In this document: piece by piece, positions 1 through 9,548 of the stretch
Layout of the letters: the number at the start of each line of letters is the position of its first letter
Position numbering within the stretch: position 1 is the stretch's first letter
Assembly (NCBI GenBank): GCA_013368325.1
Contig: JAACJK010000112.1
Location: 186,001 to 250,000 of the forward strand
Reading direction: 5' to 3'
DNA: 64,000 nucleotides
Source of the DNA: Ephemerocybe angulata
Taxonomy: Eukaryota; Basidiomycota; Agaricomycetes; Agaricales; Psathyrellaceae
Position numbers and translations under genes: made by a program
The notes under the pieces: generated by a model
What the model saw: only the letters and a program-made list of their open reading frames with translations
Told to the model about the DNA's origin: nothing
The model's database searches: none

Positions 1-40
1 ATGAACGATTCGTGTGTGAGGTGATCCTTGAACTCATGCC

Positions 41-633
41 ATGTCCACAATAGACGATGAGAGTGACCAGAGCTCTTCGAGCGAAGGGTCGATTTACATG
101 AACACAGAAGAAGATATCGATTCGGACTCCTCGGACGAAGACATGTTCGAATCCACATCTGACCGAACCGACGCTGAGTGGATAAACGACCAAATGATGG
201 AATGGGACGAAGAAACTGGGTACGACTCTGACTATGAGAGTTCTGACATGGACGATTCGTCCACCTCGAGCTCCTACTCTCCTTGCGCACTGCTAGCCGA
301 GCTTCGCCACGGGTTCAGCCGAAGAGGAAGAACAGACGCATACCTCGCACGATTTGTGACCGGCTCATCCCTGGTCGAAGGTTTCAGCCCCGAAGAAGAT
401 GAATCCATGAAATCTTTGCTGCTGTCCGCAACAAGCGCCTGTCCGATTGACGGTAAGCGCCCAATATCCCAGTATGCACGACTTCAAAATGCTAACCTTG
501 ACCTCCAGTTGAAAGCTTCATTCCTGACAGAGCAGCCCACGCTAGGAAAGGGGCTTTCGTCGGGTTCAAGGGGAGCGAACCACGCCTTTCCACCTTCGAG
601 CTATCAGGCACAATGCCCGAATCGAACGACTGA
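41..633 (+). CDS. Acidic Ser/Asp-rich protein of unknown function, two exons
   Basis: I do not recognise this gene. I read exons 41-452 and 509-633, which give 178 residues. The 56-bp intron starts GTAAGC, has a GCTAAC branch point at 491 and ends CCAG. Reading through the intron would give a 227-residue product, but the spliced tail (containing FIPDRAAHARKGAFVGFKG) looks more protein-like. Residues 1-80 are dominated by Asp, Glu and Ser (runs such as DSDSSDED and DDSSTSSSYS), so this part is probably disordered. No signal peptide or membrane segment is visible. The ATG at 41 is only 40 bases from the window edge, so an upstream exon cannot be excluded. It lies on the same strand as the two paralogous genes downstream. 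Confidence 0.6.
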
Positions 634-2095
634 CCCAATCGACGATCGAATCTATGTCGGACCCCTTTATTGGAAAGAGTGGTTGGACCAATCAATCAAT
701 CCCGAGGATGTAAAGAGGAGATAACATAGTTACGGGAAGTAACGCCTAATAGATTTATCTCTTGTACAATTAACGGCTATTAACACCCTGAATAAGACGA
801 GAGCAGACTCGTTAATACGAAACTATCGACCTATTTGAGTGTGTCACCTCCGTTAATAACAAAATATCCAACTGGCCAGAGGACATACCTGATGACAATT
901 GGAGAAGCTAATGGAGGAGTCGCCGACGTCTAGCTAGAGTATGGGCGGCAGGTAATTTTCCTGAGAGCTCTTAATCGCAGACCAGGAAGCGGAACCAAAA
1001 CCTAGGCTCCTCAGAGGATCAATGGATTCGCAACTGGAAGACCTCCAATGTGCGATCAACCTAGAATAACCCGAGAATAAGATCGAAGCACATTACCACC
1101 TGTAAGAGAGGCTTCAGTATGCTATATGAGCCCATATATCGTCTAACTCACCCTCTTAATCACCAGTAAGGAACCCAATACCCAGGTAAGCGTGATGCTG
1201 TATAAGCCCAGACGCACACATGGGCGTTCCAGCTATAGCTCAGGGACGCTTTACCGAGAAGCCATCGCCAGCTGGGTCACGCTCAAATCCCCAATCCTAA
1301 GAAGGACAATTGCGAGCTCCCACCACCTCCGAGTATAGGAGCACCCTCGTAGCTGCCGCTCATCCTGGTCCTAACGAATAACCGATGATTGTAGGAGGAG
1401 TTGCAGTTGCGAAGTGAGCCAACGTTTGCCTAGTCGCCTGACGGTAAACCACGCACATCCGAGTACAATGAGTCCTGACGCGGGGCGGTACCGGGTAGCT
1501 GGAGCCGTCCCTTCGTCAACTATGCAGGGTATAGTCGTGTCAAACCCTTCTTATATCGGAACGCACCTTTTCACTTGAAACAGCAAGATAACCGCCTATA
1601 CGACTTGTAGGAAAGCCTTCTCGAGAACCGCATCCAACCCGTTCAGATACAAGACCGGAAAGGTAGCATGTAGAATGAGTCGAACGTTGCTTCCAAATCC
1701 CATCACAGCGACCAAGCCACGGTGCAACCCTAACCCTAATCACTAAATGTATCCCACGAAAATTAACCACGATCGGTGTGACTCACAAGTATCGCCTCAT
1801 GATGTCAACGTTGTTTACAAGGTACATACCCTATACACAACGCAGGTACGTAGCGAAGTGCTTCGAAAGGCAGTGAAGCAGCTTCCTGTATGGCGTCAGC
1901 TTCCTCGCTAAGCCATTAAGGTGACCACCACGACAACGCGTCTCGACGGCTCAGCGCTGTAGCTCCATTCAGCGTCCGATCCCCCTCCCAATTCCGCGAA
2001 TCGCGCTAGTAGCTGTCAAACATGTGCGCAAGGTACCTACCCTGATAGCGAAAAAGGTACCCAGGGCATCTCACCAAAAGATGGAAACGTCGAGT
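634..2095. other. Intergenic stretch without a convincing gene
   Basis: No long open frame and no plausible spliced gene was seen on either strand over about 1.46 kb. A short AACCCTAACCCTAAT motif near 1728 resembles two telomere units but is too short to mean much. The region ends at the promoter of the gene starting at 2213. Confidence 0.6.
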
Positions 2096-2164
2096 CATAG
2101 GTATTAGACGAACCTTTTCGGTAGGGAGGCTTGAATATGGCAAGGTGCGAATGCAAGGTATAAG
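2096..2164 (+). promoter_or_regulatory. Promoter of the 2213 gene: CATAGGTA motif and TATA box
   Basis: CATAGGTA lies at 2096-2103 and GGTATAAGAG (TATA box 2159-2164) sits 54 bp before the ATG at 2213. The octamer recurs upstream of other genes in the first 20 kb. A second copy at 2242-2249 overlaps the first splice donor of the gene itself. Confidence 0.6.
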
Positions 2165-2212
2165 AGCGCCTCAATCTGAGACAGTCGAATTCTAACTCAC
2201 TACAACATCGCT

Positions 2213-3411
2213 ATGACTAGCTTTCTAGATTTAAAACGCTTCATAGGTATCTGTAGGCCTCACTTACATCGCCGTTACATGCTTGCTAATGCTGATAATA
2301 TTCAGGAACCAAAACCAACCCCATGCCCGAAAAGGCGCACAACACCATCTTGCGCTCTCTTACTCTGCGAGACCTGGCGGCTCTGAAATCGCTTCGCCCG
2401 CTGGCGCGAATCATTGAACAACACCTTCAGCACCGCATCAAAACACTCTTTGCCTCCTATAAGTTGCCAGACCATGGCTCACTGGACATGCTAGACCGCA
2501 CCGGATGCGTTATTTCCGGTTCGGCGGCGCTTGACATCATCATTCCAAATTTCCAGATTCCTCGCGATCTGAACCTATACTGCCCCAAGGGCTCTGCAGA
2601 GGAAGTTGTCGGATATTTAGCATCTAACAAGTATATTCTCCAAGCACGGCCAATCGCATGGACCTCCATCAAGGAAAGCAAAGCAGGGTCGCTTTTCAAT
2701 GTCAACAACGGGGTTCACTCCCTCTGGCGATTCCAGCATAACACGGATCCTCTTTCCATCACGCTGGTTGAGTCCGCCGATCGATCCCCCTTGGTGCCCA
2801 TCATGTTCTTCCACAACACGTTCCTGATGAACTATTGCGATGCCCGAGAAGTAAAGTGCCTGTACCCAGCCCTCACGTTTGACTTCAAGGGTACGTCACA
2901 TCCACAGCTACTTAACTTAAAGCAACTGTTAGACTAATCCGGTCGTGTTCGTTCTCCAAAAGGTCTTCATAATCGAGCAGAGAGGTTCGACCAACTTCAT
3001 AAACGAAGCCTCGCCGTCAAATGGGAACGTTTAGGGATTAGTCTCTCATGGACCTGCGAAGCTGTCCACAGGCATCGCGTTGAACACTCGATTCCCCCCA
3101 ACCCCCACCCTCCGGGTACATGTCAACGGGAACCAAGATCCACTTCCGACGGTCTTTCTCTCGGTGTAACGTTCGACACACAAGCGCGCTCAGCATCCGA
3201 CCTGCAATTGACCTGGAGATTAGGATTCTTCAAGTGGGCTGTGAGCAAGCTCGAGTACAGCGACACACTGGTCACTACGTATTCCGAGGACTCAACCATT
3301 CAGTACAGCAACATGCGAAGCGCCCAGAGATCCTTGAAATGGAGGATGCAATGGGGGGAGATTGGTTTGGAAGACGGCAGGACGGATGTGGCCCATACTT
3401 CTTTCCCTTAA
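2213..3411 (+). CDS. F-box-like / nucleotidyltransferase-like-fold protein, paralog A
   Basis: Exons 2213-2246, 2306-2890 and 2963-3411 encode 355 residues. The introns are 59 and 72 bp; the second has a CTAAT branch point near 2934. The structure is supported by the paralog at 5768-6902, whose middle exon is also exactly 585 nt and whose introns fall at the same places and phases. The N-terminus (MPEKAHNTILRSLTLRDLAAL) resembles a weak F-box. The core contains SGSAALDIIIP followed by PRDLNLYCP. This GS...DL(D/N) arrangement is seen in nucleotidyltransferase-like proteins expanded in mushrooms; here the second acidic position is Asn. The C-terminal exon aligns with the paralog through WRLGFFK and related blocks. 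Catalysis is not implied, and the function is unknown. Confidence 0.8.
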
Positions 3412-3729
3412 CCAAGCTTATAGCGCGGATTCAAACTGGACAGCGAGTCGTATCAACGTAGGATTGACAACACCTGTACTATGTGGAGCTCAAATGGCGA
3501 AACGTCTTCCAAACACATATATATGTTTCGTGTGTATATATCCAAATGTATGTGCAGATCTGACATGAGTAAATCCGAAGACCTTTTGACGACACACTGC
3601 GGGCTTGATGGCGCCCCTGTGCAGCGCCGGTTGCCGTCTGCTCGGCTTCGTGATGCCGTGATTGCGGCGGCATTTGCCATATCACGCCTGTAACCAATCG
3701 TGCAGGACTCCCCCCGCCCATCGCCTGCT

Positions 3730-4080
3730 AGTCAACCGCCATTACCCATCCCCACTCCTTAAGGTTCGCGTCAGACCACGCCGAGCCCTGCCACCACCAC
3801 CTACCACCATTTGACGCTCGCGTCCAAGAACGCCCACCACCACATCTCGCATCCAACGACGCCCACCACCATATCGGGCTCGCGCCGAATGACGCAGAGC
3901 ATCTCCCTGGTCCCACCACGCCGCCGGCCACCACCACCACCACCACCAGTTCACGCCGTTCGACGTTGCTGAAGGAACACCCACCACTCGCGTGACGCCC
4001 ACCGCAGCAGCCGACGACCACCATCGGCACTTCACACTCGCGTCCAAAGACGCCGAGCTCCACCACCACCATCATCGGGT
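3730..4080. repeat. Imperfect CACCACC / CTCGCG minisatellite
   Basis: Units built from GACGCCCACCACCA and CTCGCGTCCAA-like segments recur imperfectly over about 350 bp. In the reverse frames this gives Trp/Val-rich open frames, which I regard as artefacts of the repeat. Confidence 0.6.
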
Positions 4081-4264
4081 TTGTACCGGCGATCCTCATT
4101 CCCCAAGGTGAATCCTCCTTCAGAGTTTCCCCGTCCTTGCTTGCCGGCTGACTGTCTCCGCCAGGTCTGCAAAACCGCTGGCGAACATGCTCAATCGAGG
4201 TACTACTCCTCGAGTACTTCAACACCACCCACCAACTATGCCTCAACGTCATTCACGAGTCTGA

Positions 4265-4882
4265 ATGGCATCGACATCGTGCGTCGACATCACACGCTCT
4301 CCGCGCATTACCATCTGGAGAGGACCATGGCCGCATATCGTCACGCTCAAGCACAGACCCGTGAAACACAACACCTGTACGCCGTCCCCACACGTATCCG
4401 ATGCCACCTACTCTGACCTATATTTTCAGTTTCGTTATTTGACCCGGAGGAATAGATTTTGTGGCAAAGTCGGTAAGTCAAGCTCGTTTCCTCAGGTGCT
4501 TCGACACTGACATACTCCTTGTGTCATAAATCCATGCCTGAGCTAAACAGGGCCCTAAAGAGTGAGTGTGGAGAAGTCGCCGGAAGTCAGAAATATGATA
4601 CATACCTCGCTCACCTAAGGTGATAAACGTTGCGTTGACGCATTCCAGCTCTCCCGCGGTGTGTACGACTTCTGGGACGGTGTCAATCGGTCGAGTCGGT
4701 CGACGCATGTCGCGCACACCATCAAGCCGCACTCGACTCCGATGCGTCAAAACCGAGCCCGTCCGTGCATGGCAGAAAGCAGGGCGCCGTCCCAGGCACC
4801 CCCCTCGAAGCCAATGCAACCTCGCGTGTCATCAACGACAGGCACCACCGCCGGTTATCTCAGGAGACCGTGGCGAGCATGA
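4265..4882 (+). CDS. Possible small spliced gene, weak
   Basis: A frame from the ATG at 4265 runs to a good donor (TCG|GTAAGTC, about 4472). A second stretch follows a CATTCCAG acceptor near 4650 and runs to a stop at 4882 (starting LSRGVYDFWDGVN). The two look more protein-like than surrounding frames. I could not fix the intervening exon or intron boundaries, and no family is recognised. It may equally be a decayed gene or chance. Confidence 0.2.
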
Positions 4883-5419
4883 GACATTAAATACCCCTTG
4901 GTCGACATGGTGAGACAAGTCTGAGCTGACACGCCAACGAAAAGAACAGCCAGAACTTGCGATAAAGGTGTCACCAATTGTCCGCCGAACTCAAGGGATT
5001 GCTTTCGCTGAGGCCCGGCCCTGTGCCCGACCATCTCGCATTCACCTTGTGGCCGGTGTTTGAGTCGTCCCTCAGTTCACTTGTCTCGTAACTACGTCTC
5101 TGGAGGAAGGCACGGTGATGTAGTACAGTAAAGTGATGTAGTATATAATGTTGTAAGTATGCGAATACAAAGATGTTATGCAATAACTCAGAAGTAATGA
5201 GCTTAAGTAGGAAGTAAAGGTACTTGCACATTTGCTGATGTTCGAAAGCCAACACGCGCCTTCCGACGTAGGTAGCTTTGATCACCCCTTCTAACAGGTG
5301 GCGACCACAACCCACACCCCAATAGCCGAGGGCCAAATTGCCATGAGCAGCATCGGCCGCTTCCCACATAAAATATATCTATATATATATATAGTAGCCA
5401 CTGCTCCAACTTCCGAATC

Positions 5420-5539
5420 ATCCCCACCTTAAGCAACGAATTTGTCCCCACCTTTAACAACAGTGCCATCCCCACCTCGGACAACAGTGTCATCCCTACC
5501 TTTACCTACGGTATCATCTCTACCTTTAAACGTACAGAT
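5420..5539. repeat. Five imperfect 24-bp tandem units
   Basis: Consecutive 24-base units beginning ATCCCCACCTT, GTCCCCACCTTT, ATCCCCACCTCG, ATCCCTACCTTT and ATCTCTACCTTT start at 5420, 5444, 5468, 5492 and 5516. They lie about 90 bp upstream of the TATA box of the 5768 gene, just after an AT microsatellite. Confidence 0.75.
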
Positions 5540-5629
5540 GCGGGTATGTGAGACGCATAGAACCTCTTAGGGCACATATCTATCCACCAACCACCCTACA
5601 TGCGAGCACAGCTTTTCAAAGTCCTCTGG

Positions 5630-5636
5630 TATAAAG
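5630..5636 (+). promoter_or_regulatory. TATA box of the 5768 gene
   Basis: GGTATAAAGAGAC holds a canonical TATAAAG 138 bp before the ATG at 5768. It closely resembles the GGTATAAGAG of its paralog at 2159. Confidence 0.6.
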
Positions 5637-5767
5637 AGACGAAGACTGTACCGCACCAAACTAATCGCCCCCACTTACTTACTTTCGATTCGCTCTCGAA
5701 GTCGCTGTAGAACATCAGCGAAGCCCAGACCGAAGCACGGCCACAACCGTGTAGCCAGCAGTTCGCT

Positions 5768-6902
5768 ATGCACTTTCTCAGTAAGTTCCCTATCTGCGAA
5801 ACAGTTAATAACTTTAACCGACAACTGCAGAGGTCAAAAACAAGCCGCTACCCCACGAGATGATCGATAGGGTATTAGAATATTTACCGCTGCGGTCCCT
5901 AAAGTCCCTCGTTACCCTTCCCGACATGGATTACCTAGTCCAGGACCACCTCAAAAGAAGACTCACTACGATGCTGACCAAATTCGGCCTTCCCTCAAGT
6001 GAGATGGTCGACGCTATGAATCGCACGGGAACCGTATTATCAGGTTCCTCCGCGCTAGAAATAGTTGTTCCAGGCACCTGCACGCCGAATGACCTCAACT
6101 TTTACTGCCCGACAGGATTGAGCGCGGAAATTATCGAGCTACTCACCCGCGGTCCTGGATATGAATCGGTCCCCGAAAGAGTGATGACCATCTCCCAGGA
6201 CCGTACACCGTTCAACAAGCTCAATGTGAACCACGGAGTCAAACGCATTTACAGATACAAGCACCCTACCACAGGCAAACGCATAACCCTCGTAGAATCC
6301 CTGTCCCCGTCCCCACTGGTGCCGTTGTTATTCTTTCATATCACAGCCCTAATGAATTGTGTCACTGGACGGGGGGCCATATCGTTTTATCCGGAGTTAA
6401 CAGAAGCACACAAAGGTATTACTCAACCTTTACTCCTCCTCCTCCAAGGCTAACCTTACTGTTAGCACTCCTAAACAAAGGAATCCGCTTCGAGACTACC
6501 CATAAACCCTCAGAACTGAAGAAATGGACCGACCGAGGGGTGGCCATAATGCACGACTGCCACGAGCAGCACCCTTACCATCCTAATCTTACCGCCAAAG
6601 AAAAGAGAGGCATGTGTCAATGGGATTTTCGACATTCGAAAGACAACTGGACCTGCATTCTCCCTTTTCAGGGATCCGACGCCGACCCAAATTTAGGACC
6701 TGTAATTGCCTGGCGCCTCGGACACCTATTCAAAGCCAAAAACCGGGTTAGGGTATACGCCCCAGCTGTTCACACACTCCATGAAGAGTGGCACCTACGT
6801 ACCTTCCGCCTACTTCAGATATGTATCCAATACTCTGTACCGATAGAGGAGACTTCCGAGGACTCCGAGTCACCTGCCTTGTGGAAACGATACTTCCCCT
6901 AA
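5768..6902 (+). CDS. F-box-like / nucleotidyltransferase-like-fold protein, paralog B
   Basis: Exons 5768-5780, 5831-6415 and 6466-6902 encode 344 residues. Both introns are exactly 50 bp (GTAAGT...CTGCAG and GTATTA...GTTAG). Exon 1 is only 13 nt; it was accepted because it joins in frame to LPHEMIDRVLEYLPLRSLK, which fits an F-box start (LPxE...L...LxxxSL). The core holds SGSSALEIVVP and then PNDLNFYCP, matching paralog A motif for motif. The last exon carries AWRLGHLFKAKNRVRVY and ends at the TAA at 6900. An F-box would point to SCF ubiquitin-ligase binding, but the match is short. The GS...DLN core suggests a nucleotidyltransferase-type fold with an altered second acidic residue. Function is unknown. 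Confidence 0.85.
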
Positions 6903-7836
6903 CCGCAGACTAGCGTTCTTATGTAACATGAGTAGATTCAAATGATATAACAAAATGGACGCATTAGTAGCATCCATATGAGCCCTTTGACAAGTGCCCA
7001 GACACTGATGCCTCTGCTTTGAGAGAGTCCGTCTAGCATTTCGGCTTGTAAGGTTCAAAAAGTCGTATGTATCTAAGAAACAAACGATCCTGCTCGTTTG
7101 AGGATCTGAGCTCGAGTGTTACAAGCGTTGCTTGTCCTGAATACGAAAGAACCAGCGAGCTACTGTACGAAGTGCCGTGCTCAGAGTGCACGAGCGCTTA
7201 AAACTCCTTGAGGAGGTGCATAGCCACATCGACCCGCTTTCTGCCAGTTGCCGTGAGAAAGTCCCACCTGCACCCACTCCCTTCCCACCATGACCAGCGC
7301 CCCCAGCCCAGTGAACGAATTCCGCTTTCACAAGTCTTGCACCAGAAACGGAGGAAGATACATGGCAACCGACCGACCGAGGGCTCACGGTTGTTGAAGG
7401 CGAGGGAACAAAAGCGGAACGCGGATGTGCGCCCGCGGCAAAGAGGGACGCCCCTCCCCCCAGCGCCTATCTCAGGTGCCTTAAGACAATGGTGCTCACG
7501 CGATCGTCTCCTGCAGTTGGGTTGCACTACCACACCAGCGAGAGAGATGCACTCTAATGGTACTGTTGACCTCGTTCAGGCGCCGAACAGCGTAAGCTCG
7601 GCGTGCCGCCGCCTCATACCGCGACCGTTAGACACTCGTCTACCCATAATCGCCCTTGATGATGATGCTCGACCAGCCAGGTAAGCACACATGCCCATTT
7701 GACCCTCCAATATCGTTTGATAACGCGTATATATATATAGTTGACCTACGGAGCACAAAATCGCTACACAAAGCCGCCGTTTATGGATGCCATCACGACG
7801 ATCGTCGAGTCAGTACACCCTCTCGACGCAGGTTCC
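6903..7836. other. Intergenic region with a coding-like patch (7140-7560)
   Basis: The stretch lies between paralog B and the convergent 3' end of the RNR-like gene. Plus-strand frames in 7140-7560 have a higher GC content and protein-like patches (for example RVHERLKLLEEVHSHIDPL), but stops interrupt them and no clean intron set was found. It could be a small gene or a gene remnant. An AT run (7725-7738) follows. Confidence 0.35.
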
Positions 7837-9010
7837 TCAAACTTCAACGGCATCTTCAACGCTATCCCCTGGGACCGGCTGGACTACGATTTTCATGAAG
7901 GAGTACTGCCGAAAGACGATCAGGTTAGTAATTTCCAGCGAGCATCTCAAATCACGTACTGGATTCTCAACGTTGTAAATAGATGAGTACCCCAGCTTCT
8001 TCAACAAATGGTCGGAGACAAAGCGAACATATTGCAACATATCAGGTAGCGCCATTCCATGATCTTGGCCAGACAGCAGATCTACGTCGTCGTGAGTTAC
8101 TCTGCTCAAATAAAAAATACGACGACCGAACGCACCTATCGCAAACTCGGACTCGACGTCTGCAGCATCACGCACGATATCTTGAACCACTCTCTCTGAG
8201 GGTCGGCATTCGATCAGGCGAAACAACGCACACGCGAAATCGATGTGGATTCGATCGTCCGTGGAAATCAGATCGTTCACCAACGAAAGCCCCGGCATCT
8301 TATCCCGACTTTTGAGCCATGACATCGCAGCATAACTGGAAGCGCTGAAGATTCCTTGGATGCAAATGAACGCAACCAGTCGTTCCGCGAGCTCTCGTCT
8401 TGGATCCACGATCCACTTGATCGCCCATATGTTCTTGAATGCAATGCTAGGAGCGAGAGTGGACCAGTTGAGGAGGGTCTGTTGGTCCTTCTCGCTAGGT
8501 ACCAACGCATCGATGAGCATAGCGTGGGTCTCGGCGTGGACGTTCTCCCTGTCGATAAGTCAGTCCGGTTCCTATTCAAACTGAAAAAAACACTCACATC
8601 ACGACTTGGAAACCGTAGAAGAACTTAGCCTCCATATAAGCCACATCCTGGCAAAATCGAGTTATGATGTTGTCTGCTATGAGGCCATCGGATGTCGCAG
8701 AGTAAGCCAACGCCCGTGTGACCATCCATTTTTCACCCTTGGACATTCTAGTGTTCCAATGATGCTGATCCACTCGAAGGTCGAGTTTAATAGGGAGCCA
8801 ATAGTTGTCTCTCGCTGCCAGGAACATATCCCATAACTCACAACATCCGCGTCAGCCTCACTGCACTGCCCATAGGTAGATCAAAATACTTACAAGAGGT
8901 TGCCTGATAGGGAACGCGCTCCTGAGATAATAATGGCGGACGGGACGCTGCGCTCCAGAACCACTTGCAGTCGAAGCTGGGCGCTGGGCACCTATAGAAC
9001 GTTGAGACAT
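7837..9010 (-). CDS. Ribonucleotide reductase small-subunit (R2) paralog without the radical tyrosine
   Basis: On the minus strand, exons 9010-8894, 8836-8598, 8548-7960 and 7905-7837 encode 337 residues; class I R2 proteins are usually 380-400. The introns are 57, 49 and 54 bp, and each rebuilds conserved R2 sequence: LWDMF at the first, MENVHAE at the second, VENPYSFM at the third. Family blocks in order are LWDMFLAARDNYW, TSDGLIADN, EAKFFYGFQ, MPGLSLVNDLIS and HIDFACALF. Of the six di-iron ligand positions, D89, E120, H123 and H220 are kept, while the two remaining Glu are Q183 and D217. The radical Tyr position is His127. It therefore cannot be a normal catalytic R2; an Rnr4-like structural partner role is possible. 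A further 36-bp intron near the EFAIGAF segment is possible but unproven. Confidence 0.85.
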
Positions 9011-9047
9011 GGCAGTAAGACTGCGGAAGGGTAGATTGCATACGGGG

Positions 9048-9170
9048 TATATATACCAAAACATCTGCATGGTGTGTACACCCCCCCTGTGACGAGAAAG
9101 GACTCATTTCCTCGATCTGACTCTACCTTTAACTATAGCCTGTATACGCCTGTCACCCCAAGCATAGGTA
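9048..9170 (-). promoter_or_regulatory. RNR-like gene promoter: TATA box and CATAGGTA motif
   Basis: A palindromic GGTATATATACC (TATA 9048-9055) lies 38 bp upstream of the minus-strand ATG at 9010. CATAGGTA at 9163-9170 lies about 153 bp upstream, the same distance as in the cyclin gene at 15972-16817. The interval to 9549 is shared with the divergent Helitron helicase gene. Confidence 0.55.
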
Positions 9171-9416
9171 CCTTTGCCTTTGGAATAGGTATACAGCTTT
9201 CCAACCACACGAGGAATTCACCCCTGCATATCCATCTTCCGGCCAAAGAAGCGCGTTAGTAGATACCAGATGGGTACGTATCATACCGCTATACCTTGCC
9301 ACCCATCCTTTCCACCTCATGGCTTCTAAATAAGAAATACGCAAGCTACAAATCGTACGTCTCTCATCTCAGCCATTCCATCCATCTTCATCCCTTCCCT
9401 CGGTATGCGGACGCAT

Positions 9417-9485
9417 CCTAGGTACCTTTGTCTAGAATGCTGAAACGAAAAACTTCAGATCAGATCTCGAGAAAAAGTATATAAA
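9417..9485 (+). promoter_or_regulatory. Helitron helicase promoter: CCTAGGTACC motif and TATATAAA
   Basis: TATATAAA at 9478-9485 sits about 64 bp before the ATG at 9549. CCTAGGTACCTTTG near 9418 echoes CATAGGTACCTTTG at 9163 on the same strand. The head-to-head gene pair thus has a related motif on each side of a 540-bp intergenic region. Confidence 0.55.
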
Positions 9486-9548
9486 GGAGCAGAATACCAA
9501 GGTTAAGCCGAAATGCACCCCCTCGACTACTACTGAGAGGTCCGAAGA

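Larger units (their letters stand above)
3412..5419. other. Intergenic region with decayed repeats
   Basis: This stretch separates the two paralogs. It contains the CACCACC-rich minisatellite (3730-4080), a weak possible small gene (4265-4882) and an AT microsatellite near 5371-5393. Nothing else was recognised. Confidence 0.5.

Noticed and set aside
1728..1742. Telomere-like AACCCTAACCCTAAT
   Set aside because: Only two units; too short to mark a chromosome end or an interstitial telomere.
3728..4252. Long minus-strand frame rich in Trp and Val
   Set aside because: It is produced by the CACCACC-type repeat and has no protein-like composition.
8106..8145. Loss of frame in the RNR-like gene
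   Set aside because: The frame is open through this part; at most an optional 36-bp in-frame intron could be present.
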